Source: Arthrobacter sp. Leaf137 (lineage in GTDB: Bacteria > Actinomycetota > Actinomycetes > Actinomycetales > Micrococcaceae). From it: 64,000 nucleotides of DNA. The notes below the pieces were generated by a model that had not been told where the DNA came from, ran no database searches, and worked only from the letters and a program-made list of their open reading frames with translations. Positions within the stretch are counted from its first letter, which is position 1. Each line of letters starts with the position of its first letter. This document shows, one piece after another, positions 1 to 9,550 of the stretch. The stretch lies in assembly GCF_001423525.1 (NCBI RefSeq), contig NZ_LMOI01000018.1, positions 257,167 through 321,166 on the forward strand, written 5' to 3'. The position numbers were made by a program, and so were the translations under genes.

Positions 1-280
1 TGGCTGCGCGGATGAGCTCCAAGAGATGCGAGTGCTCCGCCTCATCCAACTGGAGCGCCCGGCTGACGCCATCGATGACGGCCTCAGACGCTCCCTTCGC
101 ATTGCCGCGTTCGAGTCGTTTGTAGTACTCCGAGCTCATACCGGCCAGGAGCGCCACTTCTTCCCGCCGCAAACCGGGGACGCGGCGCCGCCCGCCAAAG
201 TCGGGCAGGCCCACTTGCTCCAAGCTCAGCCTGGCCCGCCTCGAGACCAGGAACTGACTGAGATCGTCGCGGTTGTCCAT
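1..280 (-). CDS. MmyB-type helix-turn-helix transcriptional regulator, C-terminus beyond window
   Basis: Only the first 93 codons lie in the window; the gene runs off the left edge. The start is the ATG at 278-280. The visible part is an XRE-type HTH with the MmyB-family hallmark segment [12 protein letters not shown] (about residues 37-48), followed by SSEYYKRLERG, the recognition-helix region. In this family the HTH is followed by a PAS-like ligand pocket, which would lie outside the window. It is divergent from the aldo/keto reductase at 498, an arrangement common for these regulators, so local control of that oxidoreductase is inferred. It is a paralogue of the regulator at 2303-3139. Confidence 0.85.
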   Translation of the reverse strand, partial: MDNRDDLSQFLVSRRARLSLEQVGLPDFGGRRRVPGLRREEVALLAGMSSEYYKRLERGNAKGASEAVIDGVSRALQLDEAEHSHLLELIRAA

Positions 281-437
281 GGTGTCGAAGGTACTCCACC
301 TCGGGCTCGCCAGCGGGTCCCTGTCAGGGAACCTATAAGTAGGGTCTCGTTGGCCCAGGCGTTGAGCGGTTGACTTGAATCATCAGCTGCCCCGGATCGG
401 GCGGCTAAGGCCTGGGAAGCAACATCGCCAACCCTAA

Positions 438-1478
<1,041 letters not shown>

Positions 1479-1557
1479 TCCCTGCCCTTGTGTCGTCCCA
1501 GGCCCGCCCCCGGTTGAGGGGATATGAGGACTAATAATGCTGGTGCAATCCGGGGCC

Positions 1558-2190
1558 TCACGCCTTCTCCGGCGACCCGGGCCTCCAGGGCGTGTGCGTG
1601 TGCGTCAGCCACACCGCGCCCGGGTTCAGGGAGCGCACCAGCTGCTGGCCCTCCGTGCCTGGGTTGTCGAGTTCGCCAAACCACACTGCCGTGTCCCCGG
1701 CGATGACTGTGGGGACTCCGCCGGGGTCGATGACCACGATCTGTGAGCCGGGGGTATGGCCAGGGGCAGGGAGGAGCCGAATCCCTGGAAGCAGCTCATG
1801 CTCGCCGTCGACGGGGACGTAGGTGACCCCCGGCGGATCCACCCACTCCGGGATGGTGTAGTCCTCCTGGGTGCGGGCGTCGTCGAGTTCCCGGCGCTGC
1901 ACATAGATGGGTTTCCCCGCAAAGAGATGGTTGCCGCCGCAATGGTCAAAATGCAGGTGGGTGTTGACCACCATGTCCACGCTGCCCAGGTCAAAGTCCT
2001 GGTCGGTCAGGGGATAGAGGCGGGGATCCATGTCCGCCACCGCCGGATGAAGCCGGGTCAGTCCGGTATCCACCAGTACGCGGGCTTCGGGGTGGTCGAT
2101 GACGTGCACATACACCGGCATCAGCTCGCCCTCGGCCAGCAGCTCGGCAACCCGAATGGCGGTAACACTGATTGCAGCGGAAGAATTCAT
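1558..2190 (-). CDS. MBL-fold metallo-hydrolase, N-acyl-homoserine-lactonase-like
   Basis: A 210-residue metallo-beta-lactamase-fold enzyme. The dinuclear metal site is visible: H78, H80, D82 and H83 in THLHFDHCGGN, H145 in PGHTPGS and D166 in AGDTAVWFG; a C-terminal WLTHTHTPW probably gives the last His. The spacing and the DTG near residue 41 resemble AttM/AiiA-like lactonases, so hydrolysis of a lactone is plausible but not proven. It is somewhat shorter than typical lactonases of about 250 residues. It lies 112 bases downstream of, and on the same strand as, the MmyB regulator at 2303-3139, so the two may be co-transcribed. Confidence 0.85.
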   Translation of the reverse strand: MNSSAAISVTAIRVAELLAEGELMPVYVHVIDHPEARVLVDTGLTRLHPAVADMDPRLYPLTDQDFDLGSVDMVVNTHLHFDHCGGNHLFAGKPIYVQRRELDDARTQEDYTIPEWVDPPGVTYVPVDGEHELLPGIRLLPAPGHTPGSQIVVIDPGGVPTVIAGDTAVWFGELDNPGTEGQQLVRSLNPGAVWLTHTHTPWRPGSPEKA

Positions 2191-2302
2191 GCCTGGACCT
2201 CAGTTCCACGTCGTGGCGGTTGAATTGCCGGCACCAACGCCGGTGGCTGGGGCGGCGACGTTCTGGTGCTTGGTCCAGACTCGCACCTGCTCCGGCGTTC
2301 CG

Positions 2303-3139
2303 CTAGGTTGCCGCTGCAATAAGGGACGCCATCTGCGTGCCCGCGTCGCTCCCGGGTGCCGGGGTGTAGACCACCAGGTGCAGGTCCGGCCGGTCCGACG
2401 GGGACAGCTGGTGGTGCTCCAACTGCAGCACTCCCACGGCGGGGTGGTGGAACAGCCGCTCGCGTGATTCGAAGCCCAGGATGTCGTACCGGTCCCATCC
2501 TTCCCGGAATTCCGGGCTGGCCTCCTTGAGCCGTTCCACCAGGTTCTTGACGTCCACATCCCCCAGCCGCTGGCCCGTTTCGGCGCGGAACTCGGCCAGG
2601 AACCTCTTGCTGGTCACCTCCCAGTCGGGCAGCAGGTCCCGCACGTAGGGATCGGTGAACACCAGCCAGAGGAGGTTGCGGTCCGCAGCAGGAACCGTGG
2701 CGATGTTGGGGAAGAGTGCCGCGTAGGCGTTGTTCCAGCCGGCGACGCCCCAGTCCGGGAACAGCGCGAAGGAGGGGTTCGGGTCCAGGGCATCGAGCAG
2801 CCGCTTGAGGTGGGCTGGTGCGGTGGCGGCCGCCGTCGTGCTTGGTCCGGCGGACGCATATCCGCCGAGCGACAGGACGTAGTCCAGACCGGTGTCTGAA
2901 AGATGCAGTGCCCTGCTGACGGCTTCCAGCACCTGGCGGGACGGGCTGATGTCGCGGCCCTGCTCCAGCCACGTGTACCAGGTGACGCTCACGCCGGAAA
3001 GGAACGCCACCTCTTCACGCCGGAGGCCCCGCTCACGCTTGCGGGCTATCGGCGGGAGTCCATAGTCAACCCGGACGGCTTGGTCCCGGCGGGCCCGGAG
3101 GAAGAGGCCCAGTTCCTTGCGGCGGCCAGAGTTCTGCAC
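2303..3139 (-). CDS. MmyB-type helix-turn-helix transcriptional regulator
   Basis: A full-length (278 residues) member of the family truncated at the left edge. The N-terminal XRE HTH contains [19 protein letters not shown] and [11 protein letters not shown] (about residues 37-68). The C-terminal 180 residues form the MmyB-like ligand-binding domain, with [18 protein letters not shown] and the [16 protein letters not shown] strand typical of the family. The start is a GTG at 3137-3139. It is divergent from ilvD, with 85 bases between the starts that include a 10-base palindrome and an imperfect inverted repeat. Autoregulation and control of the downstream MBL hydrolase are the simplest inferences. 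The ligand is unknown; some family members bind fatty-acid-like molecules. Confidence 0.9.
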   Translation of the reverse strand: MQNSGRRKELGLFLRARRDQAVRVDYGLPPIARKRERGLRREEVAFLSGVSVTWYTWLEQGRDISPSRQVLEAVSRALHLSDTGLDYVLSLGGYASAGPSTTAAATAPAHLKRLLDALDPNPSFALFPDWGVAGWNNAYAALFPNIATVPAADRNLLWLVFTDPYVRDLLPDWEVTSKRFLAEFRAETGQRLGDVDVKNLVERLKEASPEFREGWDRYDILGFESRERLFHHPAVGVLQLEHHQLSPSDRPDLHLVVYTPAPGSDAGTQMASLIAAAT

Positions 3140-3140
3140 A

Positions 3141-3178
3141 GGGAAATACTATTACTCTGGTACTCCCACTACTAGTAG
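3141..3178. promoter_or_regulatory. Candidate operator between MmyB regulator and ilvD
   Basis: The short divergent intergenic region carries a perfect 10-base palindrome CTACTAGTAG (3169-3178) and, next to it, an imperfect inverted repeat GGGAAATAC (3141-3149) / GGTACTCCC (3159-3167). Its position just upstream of the regulator start fits an autoregulatory site. Binding is inferred only. Confidence 0.35.
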
Positions 3179-3224
3179 CAAGGCCGTCTTCCTCTTGCGG
3201 CGGCGCCAGAGAAGGATGGTCATC

Positions 3225-5084
3225 ATGCCTGCACTACGCTCAAAGACAGTTACCCACGGCCGCAACATGGCCGGAGCCCGCGCACTGCTGCGCGCATCCG
3301 GCGTCGCCAACTCGGATATCGGCAAGCCGATCATCGCCGTGGCCAACTCCTTCACCGAATTCGTCCCCGGCCACACCCACCTCGCCCCCGTGGGCCGGAT
3401 CGTCTCCGACGCGATCCTCGCCGCCGGCGCCGTGCCCCGCGAGTTCAACACCATCGCCGTGGATGACGGCATCGCCATGGGCCACTCCGGCATGCTCTAC
3501 TCGCTGCCGTCCCGCGACCTGATCGCCGACTCCGTGGAGTACATGGTCAACGCACACTGCGCCGACGCCCTGGTGTGCATCTCCAACTGCGACAAGATCA
3601 CCCCCGGAATGCTGATGGCCGCCCTGCGCCTGAACATCCCGGTGGTCTTCGTCTCCGGCGGACCCATGGAGGCCGGCCGGGTCACCCTGACTGACGGCTC
3701 CGTCCGCTCCCTGGACCTGGTGAACGCGATCGCCGACGCCGTGGACGAGTCCATCTCCGACGAGGACATCAACCTCATCGAGGAAAACGCCTGCCCCACC
3801 TGCGGCTCCTGCTCCGGCATGTTCACGGCCAACTCCATGAACTGCCTCGCCGAGGCCATCGGCCTGGCCCTGCCGGGCAACGGCTCCGTGCTCGCGACCC
3901 ACACCGCACGGAAGGCGCTGTACGAGAAGGCCGGCGCTACCGTCGTCGACCTCGTGAAGCGCTACTACGACGGCGACGACGAGTCGGTCCTGCCGCGCAA
4001 CATCGCCACCGCGGAAGCCTTTGACAACGCCATGGCGCTGGACATCTCCATGGGCGGCTCCACCAACACCATCCTGCACCTGCTGGCCGCTGCCCAGGAA
4101 GCCGGCGTGGAGTACGGCCTGGCCGAGATGGATGCCAAATCCCGCCAGGTGCCCTGCCTGGCCAAGGTTGCCCCGAACGTTGCCGGCAACAAGACCTACT
4201 ACATGGAGGATGTGCACCGCGCAGGCGGCATCCCCGCGCTGCTGGGCGAGCTGAACCGTGGCGGCCTCCTGCACAAGAACGTCCATTCCGTGCACTCGAC
4301 CGACCTGGACGGCTGGCTGGATGACTGGGACATCCGCGGCGGCAAGGCCACCGAAGAGGCGCAGGCCCTGTGGCACGCAGCCCCGGGCGGCGTCCGCTCC
4401 TCCACCGCCTTCTCACAGTCGAACGAGTGGACCTCCCTCGACACCGACGCTGCAGAGGGCTGCATCCGCTCGGTGGAGCACGCCTTCTCCAAGGACGGCG
4501 GCCTGGCCGTGCTGCGCGGCAACGTGGCAGAGGACGGCGCCGTGGTGAAGACCGCCGGCGTGGACGAATCCATCTGGACCTTCCAGGGCCCGGCCGTTGT
4601 GTGCGAGTCCCAGGACGAGGCCGTGGAGAAGATCCTGAACAAGGGCATCAAGGAAGGCGACGTGGTGGTCATCCGCTACGAAGGCCCCCGTGGCGGCCCG
4701 GGCATGCAGGAAATGCTCTACCCGACGTCGTTCCTCAAGGGCCGCGGCCTGGGCAAGAAGTGCGCACTCATCACGGACGGCCGCTTCTCCGGCGGCACGT
4801 CCGGCCTGTCCATCGGGCACATCTCACCAGAGGCTGCCTCCGGCGGAACCATCGCCCTGGTGGAAGACGGCGACATCATCAGCATCAACATCAGCCAGCG
4901 CTCCCTGCAGCTGGAAGTCTCCGACGAGATCCTGGCCGAACGCCGCGAGAAGCTGCTGGTCAACGGCGGCTACAAGCCGAAGGACCGGGACCGCCACGTG
5001 TCCGCAGCTTTGCGTGCCTACGCCGCCATGGCCACCTCCGCGGACAAGGGAGCCGTCCGCGACGTGTCCCTCCTGGAGCACTAG
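3225..5084 (+). CDS. ilvD: Dihydroxy-acid dehydratase
   Basis: A 619-residue IlvD that converts 2,3-dihydroxy-isovalerate and dihydroxy-methylvalerate to the 2-oxo acids of valine, leucine and isoleucine synthesis. It is close to the 616 residues of the E. coli enzyme. The Fe-S/Mg site is recognisable: C122-D123-K124 in ISNCDK and the Cys cluster C190, C193 and C196 in [14 protein letters not shown], followed by LPGNG. The C-terminal [20 protein letters not shown] region is intact. ATG 3225 is chosen because AGAAGGA ends 9 bases upstream; an ATG at 3216 overlaps that ribosome site. No other ilv/leu gene is in the window, so it stands alone, followed by a strong hairpin. Confidence 0.97.
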   Translation: MPALRSKTVTHGRNMAGARALLRASGVANSDIGKPIIAVANSFTEFVPGHTHLAPVGRIVSDAILAAGAVPREFNTIAVDDGIAMGHSGMLYSLPSRDLIADSVEYMVNAHCADALVCISNCDKITPGMLMAALRLNIPVVFVSGGPMEAGRVTLTDGSVRSLDLVNAIADAVDESISDEDINLIEENACPTCGSCSGMFTANSMNCLAEAIGLALPGNGSVLATHTARKALYEKAGATVVDLVKRYYDGDDESVLPRNIATAEAFDNAMALDISMGGSTNTILHLLAAAQEAGVEYGLAEMDAKSRQVPCLAKVAPNVAGNKTYYMEDVHRAGGIPALLGELNRGGLLHKNVHSVHSTDLDGWLDDWDIRGGKATEEAQALWHAAPGGVRSSTAFSQSNEWTSLDTDAAEGCIRSVEHAFSKDGGLAVLRGNVAEDGAVVKTAGVDESIWTFQGPAVVCESQDEAVEKILNKGIKEGDVVVIRYEGPRGGPGMQEMLYPTSFLKGRGLGKKCALITDGRFSGGTSGLSIGHISPEAASGGTIALVEDGDIISINISQRSLQLEVSDEILAERREKLLVNGGYKPKDRDRHVSAALRAYAAMATSADKGAVRDVSLLEH

Positions 5085-5095
5085 GCTTTAGCGAT

Positions 5096-5139
5096 CAGAT
5101 GACCCCCGCCCGGATGCTTTTCGGGACGGGGGTCATCTG
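5096..5139 (+). terminator. Terminator hairpin after ilvD
   Basis: Starting 12 bases after the ilvD stop, arm CAGATGACCCCCGCCCG pairs with CGGGACGGGGGTCATCTG around a 9-base loop. There is no long U tract, as is common in actinobacteria. Confidence 0.75.
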
Positions 5140-5191
5140 CGTTACAGCAGGTCAGGACGGGAACGGCCCGGAAACCTGCCAGAATGGCCGG

Positions 5192-5530
5192 ATGATTACC
5201 GAGCACGCACTGCTGCCCGTCGTTCCCGGCCAGGAAGAGGAGTTCGAAGCCGCCTTCGGCCAGGCCCGGCACATCATTGCGGCCATGCCGGGCTTCCTTT
5301 CGCTCTCGCTTTCGCGCTCGCTTGAGTCCCCCAGCACCTACCTGCTGCTGGTGGAATGGGAAACCCTCGAGGACCACACCGAAGGCTTCCGCGGCTCCCC
5401 CGAATACCAGCAGTGGCGGGCTTTGCTGCACCGGTTCTACGAGCCGTTCCCCGTGGTGGAGCACTATAACCAGGTGATGTCGGCAGGGCCTGCCGATGTG
5501 GGGGCCGCCGACGTGAAAGATCCGGCCTGA
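5192..5530 (+). CDS. Antibiotic biosynthesis monooxygenase (ABM) domain protein
   Basis: A 112-residue single-domain protein of the ABM ferredoxin-like fold. It begins MITEHALLPVVPGQE, has the helix EEEFEAAFGQARHIIAAMPGF and the strand STYLLLVEWETLEDHTEGFR, and ends PFPVVEHY, all typical of the family. Such proteins are often cofactor-less monooxygenases or dimeric small-molecule-binding domains; the substrate is unknown. The ATG at 5192 is chosen from the family N-terminus; the open frame extends far upstream through ilvD but is a shadow there. The SDR gene starts 4 bases after its stop, so the two are probably translated together. Confidence 0.85.
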   Translation: MITEHALLPVVPGQEEEFEAAFGQARHIIAAMPGFLSLSLSRSLESPSTYLLLVEWETLEDHTEGFRGSPEYQQWRALLHRFYEPFPVVEHYNQVMSAGPADVGAADVKDPA

Positions 5531-5534
5531 TCTG

Positions 5535-6224
5535 GTGGGCAGGCTCGCAGTGGTCACTGGGGCCAACCGCGGACTGGGATTCGCCATCGTCCGCGAGCTC
5601 TCGGAGAACGGGTGGGACGTCCTCGCCCTGACCCGTACCTCCGCCGAACCTGCGGGCGGATCCTGGCCAGCCGGCGTCGTTCTGGTCCTGCACGACGTCC
5701 GGTCCCAACCGACGCTCCCGCTCAAGGCGGCTGTGGGCCAGAGACCCGTTGACCTGCTAATCAACAACGCGGCGCAGGGTGCCCCGCACGCCAAGCTGGG
5801 AGCCATCGGGGCGGACGGCCTTCTGAACGCTGTGGACGTGAATGTGGCCGGTCCGCTGCGGCTGACGCAGTCCCTGCTGCCGAACCTCCTGGCCGCGCCC
5901 GACCCCGTCATCGTCAATGTGTCGTCCCGGCTGGGTTCCGTGGCGGCGCAGGCGAAGGGCGATTTCGCGGATCTTTCCACCAGCTATGCGTACAAGGTGT
6001 CCAAGGCTGCCCAAAACATGCTCACCGTTTCGCTGGCCCAGGAACTTCAGGGCCGGGTCCGATGCTGGGCGGTGCACCCCGGAAAACTGGCCACGGCCAT
6101 GGGCCAGTCCGATGCTTCCAAGAGTCCCGCCACCGCTGCGCAGCAGCTGCGGGAACTCGTCGACTCGGACTCCCGCGCGTCTCCCCGGTTCTGCTCCCTA
6201 GGCGAGGAAGACCTGGCCTGGTAG
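5535..6224 (+). CDS. Short-chain dehydrogenase/reductase (SDR)
   Basis: A 229-residue classical-type SDR. The Rossmann motif TGANRGLG is at residues 8-15, NNAAQG lies mid-protein, the catalytic Ser is in NVSSRLGS and the Tyr/Lys pair is in YKVSK, followed by VHPGKLATAM. It starts with GTG 4 bases after the ABM gene, and together they look like a two-gene operon for a small oxidoreduction. No substrate can be named. Confidence 0.85.
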   Translation: MGRLAVVTGANRGLGFAIVRELSENGWDVLALTRTSAEPAGGSWPAGVVLVLHDVRSQPTLPLKAAVGQRPVDLLINNAAQGAPHAKLGAIGADGLLNAVDVNVAGPLRLTQSLLPNLLAAPDPVIVNVSSRLGSVAAQAKGDFADLSTSYAYKVSKAAQNMLTVSLAQELQGRVRCWAVHPGKLATAMGQSDASKSPATAAQQLRELVDSDSRASPRFCSLGEEDLAW

Positions 6225-6261
6225 GTCCGGGACCGCAGCCCGGCGCCATTAGCCTTGAACC

Positions 6262-6963
6262 GTGAGCATCAAGGCTGTCCTCTTCGACCTGGACGACACA
6301 CTCTTCGACCATCTGGCATCGGCAAAGGCAGGGCTTCAAGCCTTCACGCGGCATCTCGGGCTTGCACCCTCCAATGACCTGGCCGGGGACTGGTTCACCA
6401 TCGAGCGAGCCAACTACGACCGCTTCCTCGCCAAGGAGTTAACGTTCCAGGAGCAGCGACGGGAACGGCTGCGGCAATTCCTCCCGCTGGCCGGCTACGC
6501 CGCACCCGCCGGCGAGGAAGATTTGAACGAACTCTTTGCGGTCTACCTGGAGTGCTACGAGCGGTCCTGGCAGGCATTCCCTGACGCGGGACCCTGCCTG
6601 CAGGCGCTTCGCGATGGCGGCGTACTGACGGCCGTGATCTCGAACGGAAACCACGCACAACAACAGGCGAAGCTCAGGAACATCGGGCTTGAGTCGGCGC
6701 TGGATGCAATCTTCACTTCGGAGTCCATCGGCCATACCAAACCCATGCCGGAGGCCTTCCTGAAACCGTGCGAGGCCCTGAGTGTGCTTCCGGTGCATGC
6801 ACTGTACGTGGGAGACAACTTCCGGGTTGATATCGAAGGTGCCCGCAACGCCGGGCTCCAAGCTGTTCATCTCCAGCGGGGAGGCACCCCAGAACGCGGG
6901 ACCCTTCAGAACCTAAAGGAGCTCATTTTACTGATGTCCGCTACTGCGGTGCCAAGAGCGTAA
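6262..6963 (+). CDS. HAD-superfamily hydrolase
   Basis: A 233-residue HAD phosphatase with all four motifs: nucleophile D9 and acid D11 in FDLDDTLFD, S127 in ISNGN, K160 in HTKP and the acidic pair D185/D190 in GDNFRVD. The helical cap between residues 16 and 105 is the C1 type found in YjjG/GPH-like phosphatases of nucleotides or sugar phosphates. It starts with GTG 38 bases after the SDR gene. A hairpin terminator follows. Confidence 0.88.
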   Translation: MSIKAVLFDLDDTLFDHLASAKAGLQAFTRHLGLAPSNDLAGDWFTIERANYDRFLAKELTFQEQRRERLRQFLPLAGYAAPAGEEDLNELFAVYLECYERSWQAFPDAGPCLQALRDGGVLTAVISNGNHAQQQAKLRNIGLESALDAIFTSESIGHTKPMPEAFLKPCEALSVLPVHALYVGDNFRVDIEGARNAGLQAVHLQRGGTPERGTLQNLKELILLMSATAVPRA

Positions 6964-6995
6964 CTCCTCACCTGGCGGGCTCGCGGAATGAGGAA

Positions 6996-7033
6996 AGGCC
7001 CCCACGCGAGTCGAAGCTCGAGCGCGGGGGCCT
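6996..7033 (+). terminator. Terminator hairpin after HAD gene
   Basis: AGGCCCCCACGCG (6996-7008) pairs with CGCGGGGGCCT (7023-7033), followed by CCTTGTT. It sits between the HAD gene and the convergent small gene at 7170 and may serve both. Confidence 0.7.
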
Positions 7034-7169
7034 CCTTGTTGCCTCCGCATTGGGGGAATTGGAAGCAACTAAAAATCTACCCGCTGGTAACCTCCGGAAA
7101 TGCCGATTTTGGCGGCCGGCGGGGAATCTTGACTGAAATTTGAGCCCGGGCACGGGCTGACGCTGCGGT

Positions 7170-7352
7170 TCAGTCTGTTTCCGGGCCCTTGGTCGCGTCC
7201 GGGTCCTCTTCGGGCTCGAAGGTGTTGGCTTCGGCGTCTGCGCCGATTCCTACGCCGTCGCTGCCGCCGGGCACATCGCCGCCGCCCTTTGCCTTGTCTT
7301 CCGCCTCCCGGGCTTCGCCGTCAGGCAGTGAGTCGGGTGAGTTGGTGGTCAT
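7170..7352 (-). CDS. Small acidic, probably disordered hypothetical protein
   Basis: A 60-residue protein, Asp/Glu/Gly/Pro rich (ends EPEEDPDATKGPETD), with no predicted structure and no Cys. GGAG lies 5 bases before the ATG at 7350-7352, so translation is credible. It resembles two other small acidic proteins in this window (38210-38362 and 55392-55697) that also begin MT(T/E)(N/P). The function is unknown. Confidence 0.6.
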   Translation of the reverse strand: MTTNSPDSLPDGEAREAEDKAKGGGDVPGGSDGVGIGADAEANTFEPEEDPDATKGPETD

Positions 7353-7561
7353 CGTTGCTCCTCCATTGGCCGGGCCTCCACGCTAACAGCCCCGGCCGCG
7401 AAAGGCTCCGGCCCGGGGCAAACTTTTTGACGTACGACGGCGGGCGGCAGCCTGGGCGCCGAGGCTACGGGCCCATGGGGTCGTCACCGGGCCGCCTCTT
7501 AGCGCGGGCCCCGCACCGCAACATGAAACACCAAAACATCACAGAAAACGATCAGAATCTC

Positions 7562-7590
7562 TTGACTGTGAAAGTTGAACGCTGTTACAA
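7562..7590 (+). promoter_or_regulatory. Candidate promoter of rhamnogalacturonan acetylesterase
   Basis: TTGACT (7562-7567) and TTACAA (7585-7590) are separated by 17 bases, preceded by an AT-rich stretch (7520-7560). The -10 box lies inside the palindrome at 7581-7603. Confidence 0.5.
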
Positions 7591-7603
7591 CTGTTGTAAC
7601 AGC
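7581..7603. promoter_or_regulatory. 23-base perfect inverted repeat over the -10 box
   Basis: Arms GCTGTTACAA (7581-7590) and TTGTAACAGC (7594-7603) around CTG are perfectly complementary. It lies about 110 bases before the CE12 start and covers the -10 box, so a repressor bound here would block the promoter. It lacks a U tract, so it is unlikely to be a terminator. The cognate regulator is not in the window. Confidence 0.65.
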
Positions 7604-7657
7604 GGCTCCAGGCTTCTACTTCCATCCCCATTCTCCGAATGACCGCCCGCTCCCTTT

Positions 7658-7671
7658 TTGAATCGATACAA
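7658..7671. promoter_or_regulatory. LacI-type operator candidate upstream of CE12 gene
   Basis: TTGAATCGATACAA is a near-palindrome centred on CG, the usual LacI/GalR operator form. It is similar to TTGGAACGTTTCAA at 45586 before the other secreted RG gene. It lies 42 bases before the GTG start. Confidence 0.45.
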
Positions 7672-7712
7672 CATGGCCGTGTGCCGACCACCCGTTATCA
7701 AAGGAGATCAAC

Positions 7713-8903
7713 GTGACCGAAACCCGCCCTGCCCGCAGCGCCCGCAGCAGGAACTACCAAAAGCCCCTGGCCTGGTGTCTTGCCGCCACTGCGTTGGCCA
7801 GTGGAGCCGGACTGGCGTTTTCCGCCCCCGCTGCCCGGGCCGAACCCAGCAACTACCGGTTCGATTTCGGCGGCGGTCCGGCGGAGCAGGGGTACACAGG
7901 TGTCTCCGCCTCGGACGCCTACACGCCTGAGCGCCGGTACGGCTTCAACACCCCCGAGCACATGGCCAACGTTGCGGCCAAAGGAACCGGGGCGGGAAGC
8001 GACGCCGTCCGCTTCCTGGAGTTCGGCACCAAGAGCAGCAACACGTTCAATGTGGACCTCAAAGAAGGCCTGTACAGGGTGACCGTCACCCTCGGCGATA
8101 CGTCACGGGCAAGCGTAGCCGCGGAAGGCGTCTTCCAGGAGATGAACCTGACCGGAAACGGCGCCACTGCATCCTTCGAAATCCCGGTGACCGACGGCCA
8201 GCTCAATCTTCTGGTCACGGAAGGCAAGGTGGGCACGGCCTTCACACTCAGCGCCCTGGACATCGAGAAGGTGTCGCGCCACCCGGAGATGGACCCCACC
8301 ATCTGGGTGGGCGGCGATTCCACGGTGGCCAGCTATTACCCGCTCGATTCCAGCGTCCAGGGCGGCTGGGGCCAGCTGCTGCCCCAGTTCGTAAACCCGG
8401 AAGAGTACGACGTCCGCAACATGGCCACCGGCGGTCAGATTGCCCGGGGATTCCGCAACGACGGCCAACTGGAAGCCATCCTGCAGTACATCAAGCCCGG
8501 CGATTTGTTCCTGCTGGAGATGGGCATCAACGACACCGCCGCCAAGAACGCCACCACCGAGGCGGAGTTCAAAGAGATCATGCGGGACATGGTCCGCCAG
8601 GTGGCTGCCACCGGCGCTACCCCGGTCCTGGTGACCCCGCAGGGCCGCGCCACCGATTTCGTGGACGGAGTGCACTCCTCGGTGGACCGCTGGTACCGGC
8701 ACTCCACCGTGGCCCTGGCCCAGGAGGAAGGCGTCCCGCTGGTGGACCTGAATGTCCTCTCGTCCGCCTACTTCACGCAGATCGGCCCGGAGGCAACGCT
8801 GGCCCTGTTCATGAACGGCGACACCCTGCACCCCAACCGGGCCGGCGCCACTGAACTCGCCCGGATCGTCACCGCGGACCTGGCGCGGCAGGGCCTCCAG
8901 TAG
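7713..8903 (+). CDS. Secreted rhamnogalacturonan acetylesterase (CE12, SGNH hydrolase)
   Basis: A 396-residue exported esterase that removes acetyl groups from the rhamnogalacturonan-I backbone of pectin. Residues 1-43 form a signal peptide (basic n-region, hydrophobic core, cut near ARA-EP). An N-terminal beta-sandwich (about 46-185, RFDFGGGPAEQGYTGV) resembles the galactose-binding module found in many CE12 enzymes. The SGNH domain follows: S203 in GGDSTVASY, G240/G241 in ATGGQIARGF, N273 in MGINDTA, and D370/H373 in NGDTLHPNRAG. The start is GTG with AAAGGAGA 5 bases upstream. It carries its own promoter and operators. It works with the PL11 lyase (43482) and the exo-lyase-like protein (38512). 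Confidence 0.9.
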   Translation: MTETRPARSARSRNYQKPLAWCLAATALASGAGLAFSAPAARAEPSNYRFDFGGGPAEQGYTGVSASDAYTPERRYGFNTPEHMANVAAKGTGAGSDAVRFLEFGTKSSNTFNVDLKEGLYRVTVTLGDTSRASVAAEGVFQEMNLTGNGATASFEIPVTDGQLNLLVTEGKVGTAFTLSALDIEKVSRHPEMDPTIWVGGDSTVASYYPLDSSVQGGWGQLLPQFVNPEEYDVRNMATGGQIARGFRNDGQLEAILQYIKPGDLFLLEMGINDTAAKNATTEAEFKEIMRDMVRQVAATGATPVLVTPQGRATDFVDGVHSSVDRWYRHSTVALAQEEGVPLVDLNVLSSAYFTQIGPEATLALFMNGDTLHPNRAGATELARIVTADLARQGLQ

Positions 8904-8926
8904 GCCTACACCTTCCGAAACAGTCG

Positions 8927-8984
8927 GACGACGGCGGCGCGCGGCACCGGGAGCTGGTTCCGGAAGCCGCAACCCGCCGTCGTC
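8927..8984. terminator. Long hairpin between convergent genes
   Basis: GACGACGGCGG (8927-8937) pairs with CCGCCGTCGTC (8974-8984); inside, GCGGC/GCCGC and CCGG/CCGG extend the stem. It lies between the CE12 gene and the convergent VOC gene, overlapping the VOC stop, and can act in both directions. Confidence 0.6.
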
Positions 8985-9420
8985 AGTCCTTCTTCAGCTC
9001 TTCGGCGAGCATGACGATGATGCCGCTGGGCCCGCGCACATAGGAGAGCTTGTAGATGTCCTGGTAGGTGGCCACGCCGCGCAGCGGGTGGCAGCCGTGT
9101 TTCGCGGCGATCTCCAGGGCTTGGTCGATGTTGTCCACTGAGAAGGCGACGCGGTGCATGCCGATTTCGTTGGGCAGTGTGGGGGCCGTCTCGATCGCGT
9201 CGGGGTGGATGTACTCAAAGAGTTCCAGCTGGCCGTGGCCGTCCGGTGTCTGGAGCATCGCAATCTTGGCGTGGTTGCCGTCAAGTCCGACGGCGGTATC
9301 CGTCCATTCGCCGCTGACGGTATCCCGCCCCACCACCGTGAGGCCGAGATCGGTGAAGAAGGCTATGGTTTCTTCGAGGTCCCGGACAGCGATGCCCACA
9401 TTTTCCAGCTTGATGGTCAT
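8983..9420 (-). CDS. VOC-family (glyoxalase-fold) protein
   Basis: A 145-residue vicinal-oxygen-chelate protein with two beta-alpha-beta-beta-beta modules. It opens with LENVGIAVRDLEETIAFFTDLG, and metal-ligand candidates are the His in GMHRVAFSVDNIDQAL and the Glu in QLELFEY. The C-terminus LSYVRGPSGIIVMLAEEL is like lactoylglutathione lyase/methylmalonyl-CoA epimerase relatives. The reaction cannot be named. It stands as a single gene, convergent with CE12. Confidence 0.8.
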   Translation of the reverse strand: MTIKLENVGIAVRDLEETIAFFTDLGLTVVGRDTVSGEWTDTAVGLDGNHAKIAMLQTPDGHGQLELFEYIHPDAIETAPTLPNEIGMHRVAFSVDNIDQALEIAAKHGCHPLRGVATYQDIYKLSYVRGPSGIIVMLAEELKKD

Positions 9421-9550
9421 GGGTGCACGCTATCGAGGCGGACGGAGGAGGTCCAGTGGCACAGCGAACGCGTTGGCTGGTGTGTGGTCAGTTGCTGCAC
9501 TCGCCTGGCTTGTCGATTTAGGGACTTGAAAGTCGCAGAATCAGGGTGTT

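Noticed and set aside
3240..4376. 378-codon minus-strand frame within ilvD
   Set aside because: Composition typical of an antisense frame (Gly/His/Val/Asp), no motif, and ilvD is unambiguous.
7581..7603. Palindrome considered as a terminator for the small gene at 7170
   Set aside because: The gene at 7170 is on the minus strand and ends to the left, so the hairpin is upstream of it; there is no U tract, and the palindrome overlaps a promoter.
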